Assembly (NCBI RefSeq): GCF_003096035.1
Contig: NZ_CP029186.1
Span: forward strand, 1,067,001 to 1,131,000
Source: Flavobacterium album
GTDB taxonomy: Bacteria > Bacteroidota > Bacteroidia > Flavobacteriales > Flavobacteriaceae
Direction: 5' to 3'
DNA: 64,000 nt
Position 1 is the stretch's first letter. Every line of letters starts with the position of its first letter. A program made the translations under genes and the position numbers. Shown piece by piece: positions 53,541-61,513 of the stretch. The notes beneath the pieces are model-generated. The model was given only the letters and a program-made list of their open reading frames with translations. It ran no database searches and was not told the origin of the DNA.

Positions 53541-54908
53541 ATGAGAACGATATTTTTTGCTTTGGCCTTTATGGCAAATTTCCTGCACGCGCAGGACACG
53601 ATTAAAAAAATCCCTTTTGACGGAATGGACCTGACCTGGATAAACGGGCAAAACCGCCAGAAAAATTTCCCGCTTACGCTAAAAGACAAGGACGGCGAAA
53701 CAATACTTACAGGGGTTGCTTATCTCGATGGCTATTACAACTATAACTTTGCCAATCCGGCAGATAATACCCAAACGATATCCTCAACCATAGGGCGGCA
53801 TAATGAGTTTACGCTCAACCTGGCGAGCATCGGGATCGAGACGAACTACAAGAATATAATAGGAAGGATATGGCTGCAAACAGGACAGATGGCCTCTATT
53901 ATACAAGACCTGGACGGCTCAGTAAACCGTGGGCGCAATACCAGCATCAATAACCTGAAAAATATTCGCGAAGCCGCAGCAGGCTATCATTTTGACAAAT
54001 GGCACGGCATCAATGTCGAGCTAGGGATATTCATGAGCTACATTGGCCTGGAAAGCTATATAACACAGGAAAACTGGAGTTACCAGCGCAGCATGGTATG
54101 CGACTTTACGCCTTTCTATTTCAGTGGGGCAAGGGTACAGATGTTCCCTGCCAAAAACCTGAAAACCGAGATATGGCTGCTCAACGGTTGGCAGAGCTAC
54201 AACAGCTACAGCAACAGCCCGGGATTGGGAAGTTCGACCTATTACCGTCCCAATGAAAACCTGCAGTTGGTTGCGAATTTTTACTTTGGCCATGATACCC
54301 AAAATCCCGATGCAGGGGGCAACCAAAGCAAAAGGCTTCGCTTTCACCATGATAACAGCATAGTGCACCGGTATTATAAAAACACCGGGGCTGCAGGCGT
54401 TTCGCAGATGGCATTCAGCCTTAATAACCACTACGGCTTCCAGAGCAATAATGAAGAGGGCGATGAGGTAAAGCCATCACAGAATTTTATGCTGGGCACA
54501 TCGCTTGCAAATCGCATCTGGTTCAATAAAAATAAGATGGCGCTTACGCTAAGAGGCGATTATATGACAAACCAGTCGGTCATTAATGGCGTAAATACTT
54601 CGCCTTACCTTGCTTTTACACCGGCAGCGACAAGCGATTTACCTAATAATTATGACACGGCAATTGCCAATGGAGAGAAGCTGAGGCTGTTTCAGTTCAC
54701 TTCGACATTCGACATCATGCCGACTGACTTTGTAACTTTCAGGCTGGAGTATGGGTATCGAAACAGCAGCATCCCTTATTTTACGGGCAGGGGAGGTACT
54801 ACCTCGCCAAGTGGCTGGGTCAATGGGCCGACAGACGGAACTCCCTGGGCTGCAGAACTGAAAAAGTACGAACACAGGGTAACACTTGCGGTTAATTTCA
54901 GGCTATAA
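53541..54908 (+). CDS. Outer-membrane beta-barrel protein (putative potassium-linked porin)
   Basis: A 455-residue secreted protein with signal peptide ending at FLHAQ and alternating beta-strands to the end; the last strand reads YEHRVTLAVNFRL, typical of an outer-membrane barrel C-terminus. It belongs to the DUF1597/BBP2-type barrel family. Its start is two bases after the kup stop, so the transporter and barrel are surely co-transcribed. Passage of potassium or other cations across the outer membrane is inferred from this position. Confidence 0.75.
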   Translation: MRTIFFALAFMANFLHAQDTIKKIPFDGMDLTWINGQNRQKNFPLTLKDKDGETILTGVAYLDGYYNYNFANPADNTQTISSTIGRHNEFTLNLASIGIETNYKNIIGRIWLQTGQMASIIQDLDGSVNRGRNTSINNLKNIREAAAGYHFDKWHGINVELGIFMSYIGLESYITQENWSYQRSMVCDFTPFYFSGARVQMFPAKNLKTEIWLLNGWQSYNSYSNSPGLGSSTYYRPNENLQLVANFYFGHDTQNPDAGGNQSKRLRFHHDNSIVHRYYKNTGAAGVSQMAFSLNNHYGFQSNNEEGDEVKPSQNFMLGTSLANRIWFNKNKMALTLRGDYMTNQSVINGVNTSPYLAFTPAATSDLPNNYDTAIANGEKLRLFQFTSTFDIMPTDFVTFRLEYGYRNSSIPYFTGRGGTTSPSGWVNGPTDGTPWAAELKKYEHRVTLAVNFRL

Positions 54909-54980
54909 GTATTCAGTTGAAGCTGCAATTTCAAGGCCTTAGTACTAACTTTGAAAAGTAACCTAGGAGATATATACAGG

Positions 54981-55008
54981 AAAGCCGGGAATATTAATTC
55001 CCGGCTTT
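54981..55008. terminator. Bidirectional terminator after kup operon
   Basis: AAAGCCGGGAAT (54981-54992) pairs perfectly with ATTCCCGGCTTT (54997-55008) around loop ATTA, between convergent genes. Confidence 0.82.
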
Positions 55009-55024
55009 TATATAGTATAAATTG

Positions 55025-55564
55025 TTATTTAACTATGTCAGGATTGTCAAGAGAAATTACATAATATTCAAAGTCGGGATCATCTTTTAACCCATCGATA
55101 ACCGGCAATATTTTGGCTTTCGTTAATCCTCCCAACTTATAGGAATATAATATAACCATGGTTTTTTTTACCGGATTAAAATGCAGGTTCCTCAGATATT
55201 CGAAAGAAGATATCTCTGATTTTAAAAACTGTCCTTTATCCGGGATGGCACGATATAATTGGATAATCTGCCCCTGGCAGCTTTTTATATTTAGCTCATT
55301 GGCGCTGATAATTTCGGATTTATAGGCAATTCCGTAATAAGTGCTCAATCCATCTCTTACTATATCAGTTGCTATACTTTTAAATTCAGCATCCTTCAAA
55401 ACAATAATTCTGCTAGCGTCCAGCCCTGTTTCCTTTGCTGTCGTGTCAATATAGGACTGCACCGATGGAAAAGTCTTTTGTTGGTTGGTATTATAATAAC
55501 CTGACTGCAATGTATTGCAGGATAAAAAAACAAATACGATGAAAAGAAGGATTGTATATTTCAT
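55025..55564 (-). CDS. Lipoprotein of unknown function
   Basis: Unrecognised. The 179-residue product has a signal sequence with lipobox FVFLSC (Cys near 16). The mature part is mixed alpha/beta with no known motif. It is AT-rich relative to kup. No co-transcribed neighbour. Confidence 0.55.
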   Translation of the reverse strand: MKYTILLFIVFVFLSCNTLQSGYYNTNQQKTFPSVQSYIDTTAKETGLDASRIIVLKDAEFKSIATDIVRDGLSTYYGIAYKSEIISANELNIKSCQGQIIQLYRAIPDKGQFLKSEISSFEYLRNLHFNPVKKTMVILYSYKLGGLTKAKILPVIDGLKDDPDFEYYVISLDNPDIVK

Positions 55565-55868
55565 TTTTAAGTACTAAATTAACGTCTACCTGAATTTCAG
55601 TAGCTGCCAACACAAAAAACGCAAATTTTTTTTCAAAAGGTAATTGGTTGATTTTAGCCAACTCTTTCGTTTTTCGGCATCCGCGGTATCGCTAATGTAA
55701 GTTTTAATGTGCTAACTTTTAGTCTTTTAATAATTTTAGCGACGAAAAGCAGTTTTTCCTGTTAAAGTGTAATTTACTGATATGAAGCATGATGAGTGAA
55801 TCACATTCAGGTCATTGTACCGCTATGGGAGCGATTTTGTGCCCAAATAAATACTGGTTAGTGGGCCC
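55565..55868. other. Intergenic region, nothing recognised
   Basis: No plausible gene, hairpin terminator or -7 element stands out in this 304-base gap. A short minus-strand frame of about 26 codons has no visible support. Confidence 0.4.
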
Positions 55869-56582
55869 TTAAACATGAATAATCTCATCCTCTACTAACA
55901 AATCCTCACGGCGGAAACGCAGCAGTACCTGGGCTACGGCAATCACGTCTTTTTCGCAGTAGGTCACAATGCGGTCGATGTCTTTTTCGATATGATACAC
56001 CTGGCCAACCTGGCTGCCGTCGATATCACCTTTCGGGGAAGGGATGCCGAGTATCTTTGTAAGCAGCTTTAAGGAGGTAAAGCTTTTATAGTCGCCAAAT
56101 TTCCAAAGCTCCATGGTATCGAGATGCGGCACTTCCCACGGTTTTTTGCCAAACAGATTAAGCTTTGCAGGTATAGGAATGTGATTGATGATCATCCGGC
56201 GGGCAATGAATGGGAAATCGAATTCCTTGGCATTGTGTCCGCAAAGTACATGCTGCGGCTGGTTGAAATGATTATTGATCAGGTTATTGAAGTCTTTGAG
56301 GATCTGCACTTCCTCACCGCAAAAAGAAGTAACGCGGAAATGCCGTATATCGCCGCGGAAAGTGAAATATCCAACCGACAGGCATACAATCTTCCCAAAC
56401 TCGGCCCAGATGCCGGCCCGGTCATAAAACTCGTCGGGCTGGAATTCGTCCTTACGCTGGTATTGGGTCTTAAGCGCGAACAGCTGTTGGGTCTCTTCAT
56501 CGAGCAGCCCAAAATGCTTGTGTTCCGATACGGTTTCTATATCAAGGAAAAGGATATTTTCCAGTTTTATTTTTTCGATCAT
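55869..56582 (-). CDS. PolB-like 3'-5' exonuclease, DEDDy family
   Basis: A 237-residue predicted exonuclease related to the proofreading domain of family B DNA polymerases, without a polymerase domain. Metal-binding acids: DIET (about 14-17), Asp in GHNAKEFDFPF, and Asp in YCEKDV with the Tyr of the DEDDy class. Its substrate is unknown; DNA repair or tRNA-like substrates are both possible. Confidence 0.82.
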   Translation of the reverse strand: MIEKIKLENILFLDIETVSEHKHFGLLDEETQQLFALKTQYQRKDEFQPDEFYDRAGIWAEFGKIVCLSVGYFTFRGDIRHFRVTSFCGEEVQILKDFNNLINNHFNQPQHVLCGHNAKEFDFPFIARRMIINHIPIPAKLNLFGKKPWEVPHLDTMELWKFGDYKSFTSLKLLTKILGIPSPKGDIDGSQVGQVYHIEKDIDRIVTYCEKDVIAVAQVLLRFRREDLLVEDEIIHV

Positions 56583-56594
56583 TATGTTTGGTTT

Positions 56595-56669
56595 CCTGCA
56601 AGGTTTTCAAAACCTTGTAGGTATTGAATATTTTTAAACCTGCAAGGTCAGAGGAAGACCTTGCAGGTT
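56595..56669. repeat. Tandem CCTGCAAGGT hairpins
   Basis: CCTGCAAGGTTTT (56595-56607) pairs with AAAACCTTGTAGG (56609-56621), and AACCTGCAAGGTC (56637-56649) with GACCTTGCAGGTT (56657-56669). Both hairpins use the same core, so this is a two-unit repeat. The second could terminate the serine hydrolase gene. Confidence 0.7.
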
Positions 56670-56674
56670 GGTCG

Positions 56675-57892
56675 TTATTTCATACTATTCACTTCGGCTT
56701 CCTTAGTCATTGGGAGGCCATTTCCTTTCCCTTCATTGGGCTTCATCAGCCCCATCATTTTATAGGCTTCATCTACGTAAACATAAAAGTCGTTGCTGTG
56801 CGCATCGGTAGTGGTTTGCAGGCCTTTGGTATGCCCCAGCCTTACAATGATGACATTGTCTTCAGGGATTACAATAACGAACTGGCCCAGGTGGCCGCGC
56901 ATGTAATACATTTTTTTGCCCAGATAATCATTAAGCCACACGCCATAGCCATATTGTGGCGATGCAGGGAAACGCGGTGTTATCATTTTTTTTACGGCGG
57001 CGCTGTCAATGATCTGGTTGCCGTTCCAGTTGCCCATGTGTTCGAACAATTTGCCAAAGCGGGCAAAATCGCGTGCATTGCTGCCAATACAGCAGTAGGC
57101 TTTCTCAATCCCGCCTTCATGGTCAAGTTGCCAGAGTGCATCATTCTCTGCGCCCATAGGCTGCCAGAAATGCTTGGAAACATAGTCGGACAAATGTTCG
57201 CCTGTGGCTTTTGTAATTACCATATCCAGCAGCTGGGTTGCCCCGCTAACATATTCGAATTCCTTTCCCGGCTCTCTTACAATTGGCACATCGAGCACTG
57301 TTTTTTCGAGGTTGTCGCCAAAATAGGCCCTTGTGGTTACCGAAAAAGCGCTGCTGTATTGCTCGCCCCAGTCCATCCCGGTCGCCATTGACGAAAGGTC
57401 GCCAACGGTAAGCTTTGCCGCAAGCCTATCTTTATATTCCGGAAAGAAATCCGATACCGGCTGGTCCAGGCTTTTGATCTTGCCTTCCATTATAGCCTTG
57501 AACATAGCTGCCGTAACCACCGTTTTTGCCATGGAGAAAGAGTTCGACTTAGAATCTTTATTATAACCGTCATAGTAGCTTTCGTGCCAGATGCTGTCAT
57601 TCTTTATGATGAGGTACGCCACTGTACCCAGCTGTTTGTGCACATCTTCCAGTCGCTTTGTGGCTTTTACTTTATTATAATCTTTATGCATTGCCCAGGG
57701 CTGCCCAGTGCCTTTTTTGATCTCGCGGTTATCGAAATGGGTATAATCATCGAGGTAGGCCGTGGTCTTTCCGTGGAGGTACACTACGCGGACAGCCTTA
57801 AACAGGTAATCGACATCAAAAAGATAAGCCAGTATGGTGATAAAAGAAAGTACGATGGCAAGCCACAGCAGGAAGTTTTTCAGGGATCTCAT
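56675..57892 (-). CDS. Serine hydrolase of the class C beta-lactamase family
   Basis: A 405-residue membrane-anchored or periplasmic serine hydrolase. An N-terminal hydrophobic helix (about 8-30) is followed by the fold with SMAK (SxxK) and C-terminal RGHLGQ at the KTG position. Related proteins include esterases, 6-aminohexanoate hydrolases and D-peptidases; the substrate is unknown. ATG 57892 is chosen because the signal helix begins there; an ATG at 57943 is further upstream. Confidence 0.82.
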   Translation of the reverse strand: MRSLKNFLLWLAIVLSFITILAYLFDVDYLFKAVRVVYLHGKTTAYLDDYTHFDNREIKKGTGQPWAMHKDYNKVKATKRLEDVHKQLGTVAYLIIKNDSIWHESYYDGYNKDSKSNSFSMAKTVVTAAMFKAIMEGKIKSLDQPVSDFFPEYKDRLAAKLTVGDLSSMATGMDWGEQYSSAFSVTTRAYFGDNLEKTVLDVPIVREPGKEFEYVSGATQLLDMVITKATGEHLSDYVSKHFWQPMGAENDALWQLDHEGGIEKAYCCIGSNARDFARFGKLFEHMGNWNGNQIIDSAAVKKMITPRFPASPQYGYGVWLNDYLGKKMYYMRGHLGQFVIVIPEDNVIIVRLGHTKGLQTTTDAHSNDFYVYVDEAYKMMGLMKPNEGKGNGLPMTKEAEVNSMK

Positions 57893-57938
57893 AATGCAAT
57901 GGTTAATGGACTGGTACGAATTTACATAATTTTTCTTT

Positions 57939-57970
57939 GCCACGAATTACACGAATTACACTAATTCCAC
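57939..57970. repeat. Dispersed (CACGAATTACA) repeat, copy 2
   Basis: GCCACGAATTACACGAATTACACTAATTCCAC is a direct-repeat array, and the reverse complement of 7835-7866 belongs to the same family. Confidence 0.6.
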
Positions 57971-57987
57971 TGCTGTAAGAGAAGCTG

Positions 57988-58092
57988 TATCGCAAAGATG
58001 CGCAAAGAAGACACAAACGTTCACTAAGAAAAAGTGTTTAAGCCCGCAAAGTTTTTATTTAAAACTTTGCGGGACATTGTGCCTTCTTTGCG
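57988..58092. repeat. CGCAAAG repeat with hairpin
   Basis: CCCGCAAAGTTTT (58043-58055), loop TATTT, AAAACTTTGCGGG (58061-58073) forms a perfect 13-base stem, within a run of CGCAAAG/CTTTGCG units (57991-58093). It is related to the arms at 28874-28993. It lies between the ends or starts of the serine hydrolase and ogt genes. Confidence 0.6.
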
Positions 58093-58101
58093 GATAAAAT
58101 T

Positions 58102-58575
58102 TTAAAATAAGCTCTGCTGTATTGGCGGGGTCTCGTGCTCTAATAGCCATTTTTTGCGCCACAACCCTCCTGAATAGCCGGTAAGCGACCCATCGCTGCC
58201 GATAACGCGATGGCAGGGTACAACGATCCAGAGCGGGTTTTTGCCATTAGCAGCAGCCACGGCGCGGATGGCTTTTACATCGCCCAGTTTTACCGATAGC
58301 TCGTGGTAGGACATTGTTTTGCCAAAGGGTATTTCCAACAGGGCTTCCCATACTTTCTTCTGGAAACCGGTACCGGCGGGATTTAATTTAAAGTCAAATG
58401 ATTGTCGTTTTCCGTTAAAATAATCGTATAGCTGTTCCACTGCTTCATCAAGTTCCGCCGGAATTTCCAATGATAATTCCTGTGGCTCATCAAGCACATG
58501 TATTTTAGATACGCCCGCTGCATCACCTTCAATAAGGCAACGGCCAACGGGCGTATGTATAATGGCTTTTTGCAT
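58102..58575 (-). CDS. ogt: Methylated-DNA-[protein]-cysteine S-methyltransferase
   Basis: Repairs O6-methylguanine in DNA by a suicidal transfer of the methyl group to its own cysteine. The 157-residue protein has the active-site motif PCHRVIG and a C-terminal helix ending near KKWLLEHE. Length fits the Ogt type without an N-terminal Ada domain. The -7 element sits only four bases from the ATG (58580-58587). Confidence 0.92.
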   Translation of the reverse strand: MQKAIIHTPVGRCLIEGDAAGVSKIHVLDEPQELSLEIPAELDEAVEQLYDYFNGKRQSFDFKLNPAGTGFQKKVWEALLEIPFGKTMSYHELSVKLGDVKAIRAVAAANGKNPLWIVVPCHRVIGSDGSLTGYSGGLWRKKWLLEHETPPIQQSLF

Positions 58576-58579
58576 TTTT

Positions 58580-58587
58580 CAAATATA
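58580..58587 (-). promoter_or_regulatory. -7 element for ogt (leaderless candidate)
   Basis: Minus strand TATATTTG ends four bases before the ATG at 58575, so transcription would start at or just after the start codon. Confidence 0.45.
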
Positions 58588-58600
58588 TAAATAGAAAATG

Positions 58601-58688
58601 AAACACGGATGACGCAAATTCTACGCAACTAGACTTTCACACATACAATAAAATCCGTAGTTATCCGCTCGATCCGCGTCATTCGCGC
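58601..58688. repeat. Dispersed ACACGGATGACGC / ATCCGCGTCATTCGCG repeat pair
   Basis: ACACGGATGACGC near 58602 and its approximate inverted form ATCCGCGTCATTCGCG near 58672-58687 flank AT-rich sequence. Such ACGGATGACG strings recur in many Bacteroidetes intergenic regions. Confidence 0.45.
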
Positions 58689-58702
58689 TCCATCTTTTCG
58701 AA

Positions 58703-58903
58703 TCAATCCCCTTCTTCCAAATCAAATATCTCATTCACATTTTTGCCAAACAATCTGGAAAGTTTTAGAGCCAGAACCGTAGACGGCACATATTTCCCAG
58801 CCTCGAGCGCATTGATGGTCTGCCTGCTTACGCCGATCTTTTCCGCAAGGTCCTGCTGTGTGAAGTTGAATATGGCACGCTGTACTTTTATGTTATTCTT
58901 CAT
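58703..58903 (-). CDS. Small XRE-family transcriptional regulator
   Basis: A 66-residue protein that is almost only a helix-turn-helix: VQRAIFNFTQQDLAEKIGVS, then RQTINALEAGKYVPSTVLAL. Proteins of this size usually occur with a small membrane protein, as here, and control the pair. It overlaps the upstream membrane-protein gene by 11 bases. Confidence 0.85.
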   Translation of the reverse strand: MKNNIKVQRAIFNFTQQDLAEKIGVSRQTINALEAGKYVPSTVLALKLSRLFGKNVNEIFDLEEGD

Positions 58904-59369
58904 CTTGCCGGGAATTATAGAAATGGTACATTTTGAAACGGAAAAGGATTATAAAGATAACCAGTTGCGAGAACATGGCGCCCATCAGTATATTTAAAAA
59001 AGGAAAGCCATAGATAAAAAGGTAGCAGAACAGCAGTATACTATAATTGGCAATGGTAGCCCATGCAAGGCTGTTCAGGCGTATGGCCGATACCATTTCG
59101 TCTTCCTGCTTTTCTTTGGAGAACGCAAAAATGATCCCGAAAGGAATTAACAGCAACATAAGGAGCTCATCGGTGATGCTGTCTTCAATAACACTAAAGA
59201 AAATGTTATCCGACAGGTCCTGCTGCCCAATGATGGCAAACACATTGGCCCTGATCTCAAAGTCGGCCTTATCAAAAAAGAATACAAGGCACAGGCAGGC
59301 AAAGCTCAGGGTAAATACGATACCGCTGGCAGCTTTCCATTTGTAAGGAAACAGATAATTCGTTTTCAT
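58893..59369 (-). CDS. Membrane protein paired with XRE regulator
   Basis: Unrecognised function. The 158-residue product has four predicted transmembrane helices (roughly 13-32, 63-83, 94-114, 120-142). Its coding pair is the XRE regulator that follows with an 11-base overlap. Two TGTAAAATAAAA repeats lie upstream and may be the operator. This arrangement recalls DUF2178-like membrane proteins. Confidence 0.65.
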   Translation of the reverse strand: MKTNYLFPYKWKAASGIVFTLSFACLCLVFFFDKADFEIRANVFAIIGQQDLSDNIFFSVIEDSITDELLMLLLIPFGIIFAFSKEKQEDEMVSAIRLNSLAWATIANYSILLFCYLFIYGFPFLNILMGAMFSQLVIFIILFRFKMYHFYNSRQDEE

Positions 59370-59394
59370 GATAATTAATTTAAATTAAAACGAA

Positions 59395-59448
59395 TGTAAA
59401 ATAAAATTTCCAATATGACAAACAAACTTTACATTTTGTAAAATAAAA
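59395..59448 (-). promoter_or_regulatory. Paired TGTAAAATAAAA repeats upstream of the membrane/XRE operon
   Basis: TGTAAAATAAAA occurs at 59395-59406 and again at 59437-59448. The second copy is joined to an inverted TTTACA-TTT-TGTAAA (59428-59442). It is a candidate operator for the XRE regulator. Confidence 0.45.
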
Positions 59449-59474
59449 AAGCCATCGGTTTACGGATGGCTTTT
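59447..59474 (-). terminator. Terminator of the DUF1573 gene
   Basis: AAAAGCCATC (59447-59456) pairs with GATGGCTTTT (59465-59474); on the minus strand it is followed by T residues. Confidence 0.8.
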
Positions 59475-59500
59475 CAAACTACTATATATAAGAGAACTGA

Positions 59501-60046
59501 TTACTGGTGAGTAGCCGGTGCAGGAGCAGCTTCGCCTTCCGGCGCAATCACTTTGCCTTTGATGGTAAGGATCTTGTTCACGTCACTGTCGTTTGTAGTA
59601 ACAGTAACAGTTTTAGAGAAGGTACCTGCGTTAGCAGCGTTGTAAGTAGCGGTAACTGTACCAGACTCTCCCGGTTTGATAGGGGTTTTAGTATAGTTAG
59701 TAGCAGTACAGCCGCACTGAGCTTTTACGTTTGTAATAAGGATCGTTTGTTTTGTAGTGTTTTTGAAAGTGAAATCGTGCGATGCAGGTTTTCCTTTTTC
59801 AATGTCGCCAAAAGTGAAAGTATCCTCTTTCCAGGTAATTCCTGAAGGAGTCATGTTTTTTGGAGCTTCAGTACCGTCAGCAGCTTTCATAGCAGGAGCC
59901 GCTTTTACAGCAGGAGCCGGTTTTGCTTCAAGTTTTGCAGTAGTTGCTTTTCCTTTTTTAGCTACAGTTGTTTGTTGTGCATTTGCAGAGAACGAAAGCA
60001 TAAGTGCGCCGGCAACTGCAAATAGAGAAAGTTTTAAAGTTTTCAT
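59501..60046 (-). CDS. DUF1573 domain secreted protein
   Basis: A 181-residue periplasmic or surface protein. Signal peptide to about residue 23 (SANAQ), an Ala/Lys-rich linker (about 30-60), then a DUF1573 immunoglobulin-like domain with FTFKNTTKQTILITNVKAQC and the conserved CGC motif. Function unknown; DUF1573 proteins are common in Bacteroidetes envelopes. Its promoter region is shared with a two-component operon reading the other way. Confidence 0.85.
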   Translation of the reverse strand: MKTLKLSLFAVAGALMLSFSANAQQTTVAKKGKATTAKLEAKPAPAVKAAPAMKAADGTEAPKNMTPSGITWKEDTFTFGDIEKGKPASHDFTFKNTTKQTILITNVKAQCGCTATNYTKTPIKPGESGTVTATYNAANAGTFSKTVTVTTNDSDVNKILTIKGKVIAPEGEAAPAPATHQ

Positions 60047-60093
60047 AGTTTAATAATTAATATAGTTAATAAATTTTTCGACTTGTAACGATA

Positions 60094-60101
60094 CAAATAT
60101 A
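60094..60101 (-). promoter_or_regulatory. -7 element for the DUF1573 gene
   Basis: Minus strand TATATTTG, perfect TAnnTTTG, 47 bases upstream of the ATG. Confidence 0.6.
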
Positions 60102-60121
60102 TTTACTTAATCGCACAAAGT

Positions 60122-60165
60122 TGTTAACCCGTTTCAAAGTATTGTTAATAACATGTTAACGGGTT
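60122..60165. promoter_or_regulatory. Candidate response-regulator site in a divergent promoter
   Basis: TGTTAA occurs at 60122-60127, 60143-60148 and 60154-60159, spaced 21 and 11 bases, which places them on one face of the helix. AACCCGTT (60126-60133) and AACGGGTT (60158-60165) also form a perfect inverted repeat. OmpR-type regulators bind direct repeats with about 10-11-base spacing. Confidence 0.45.
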
Positions 60166-60235
60166 GTGCCTTAGCGTTATTTATTACGTTACGTGTCATA
60201 ATTTTATCCCTGTAATAGCAAACGGCGTTCCAAAA

Positions 60236-61513
60236 TTGAAATTCAATAAGTTAAATATAATCGTCTTTATTGGACTGCTCGCCATAGTGGGGGTGCTTAC
60301 TATGCAGTTGGTGATGCTCAACCAGGCGTATATGTTTGAAAAAAAGGAACTTGGCGAGAAAATACATTTTGCCCTGCAGGACGTTGTAAAGAAAATATAC
60401 CGCGATAATAAAAGCGAGCCGCCTGCTGCCAGCCCCATAAAAAAAGTGTCCGAAGACTATTATGTTGTGGATGTGCAGGACGATTTTGAGGCAGAAATCC
60501 TCGAATTTTACCTCAAGACCGAATTCCAAAAGGTAAAGCTCGACATGGATTATGAGTATGCCATGTACGACTGCTCCTCTGATGAAATGGTGTATGGCGA
60601 ATATGTAACCATGAGCGGTAAGACGGCTTCTTCGGAAAAGATGCAGTGCGAGAACTGCTTTACCAAGCGCCCCGGCCTTGTATATTACTTTGCGGTGCGT
60701 TTTCCCCAACTGCGCCACAGCTATATCAATTCGCTGCAACAGTACTGGATCTATACCGGTGTGCTGCTGCTGGTACTTGTCATCTATGTGTACTCGGTAT
60801 TCCTGCTGCTGAAGCAAAAGAAATATACCGAACTGCAAAAGGACTTCATCAATAATATGACGCACGAATTTAAGACACCGCTTTCGTCGATATTGATTGC
60901 ATCGAACTATGCCGTGAAGCAGCATGAGATCGAGGCGAACCCCAAACTCAACAAATACCTGCGCATCATTATTGAACAGAGCAACAAGCTCAACCAGCAT
61001 GTAGAGCGCATACTCTCTGTAGCAAAGACCGACTCCAACATCATTACGCTTGAGAAAAAGCGTTTCAATATTGTCGATACACTCGAACTGGTAAAGGAGA
61101 ACGCATTGCTCAAATTTGAGCAGGCATCGGTAAAGATAGTATCCGATAAACCGGAATACTTTGTAAAAGCAGATGAATTCCATTTTTACAATATTGCTTA
61201 TAATATCGTGGAGAACGCGGTGAAATACGGGAATGTCTCACCCGAAGTGGTCGTCTTGATAACGGAAAACAAAGGGCTTGACCTGCAGTTCTCTGATAAC
61301 GGCCCCGGCATCCCGCAGGAACATATCGATTATGTGTTCGACCGTTTTTACCGTGTACCGCGCGAAAACGCAAAGGATGTTGAAGGTTTCGGTATAGGGC
61401 TTTTTTATGTAAAAAAGATTTGTGAACTTCACGGCTGGAAGGCATCGATAAAAAATAATGCAGGGCAGGGCATGACAGTAACCCTGCACATTCCTAAAAA
61501 GAGCATGGCATGA
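60236..61513 (+). CDS. Sensor histidine kinase (RprX-like)
   Basis: A 425-residue inner-membrane kinase with two transmembrane helices (about 8-28 and 176-198) enclosing a periplasmic sensor domain. The HisKA box MTHEFKTPLSS and the catalytic NIVENAVKYGN and GFGIGLFYVKKI are intact. TTG 60236 (KFNKLNIIVFIG) is chosen since it gives a normal N-terminus; no ATG lies near it. It overlaps the regulator gene by four bases. Layout resembles RprX of Bacteroides. Confidence 0.85.
   Translation: MKFNKLNIIVFIGLLAIVGVLTMQLVMLNQAYMFEKKELGEKIHFALQDVVKKIYRDNKSEPPAASPIKKVSEDYYVVDVQDDFEAEILEFYLKTEFQKVKLDMDYEYAMYDCSSDEMVYGEYVTMSGKTASSEKMQCENCFTKRPGLVYYFAVRFPQLRHSYINSLQQYWIYTGVLLLVLVIYVYSVFLLLKQKKYTELQKDFINNMTHEFKTPLSSILIASNYAVKQHEIEANPKLNKYLRIIIEQSNKLNQHVERILSVAKTDSNIITLEKKRFNIVDTLELVKENALLKFEQASVKIVSDKPEYFVKADEFHFYNIAYNIVENAVKYGNVSPEVVVLITENKGLDLQFSDNGPGIPQEHIDYVFDRFYRVPRENAKDVEGFGIGLFYVKKICELHGWKASIKNNAGQGMTVTLHIPKKSMA

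Noticed and set aside
57939..58092. CRISPR-like array
   Set aside because: Units are short and irregular, without unique spacers of constant length; no cas genes are present.
60251..61183. Open frame of 310 codons opposite the RprX-like kinase
   Set aside because: Entirely antisense to a complete histidine kinase; its existence follows from codon usage of the real gene.
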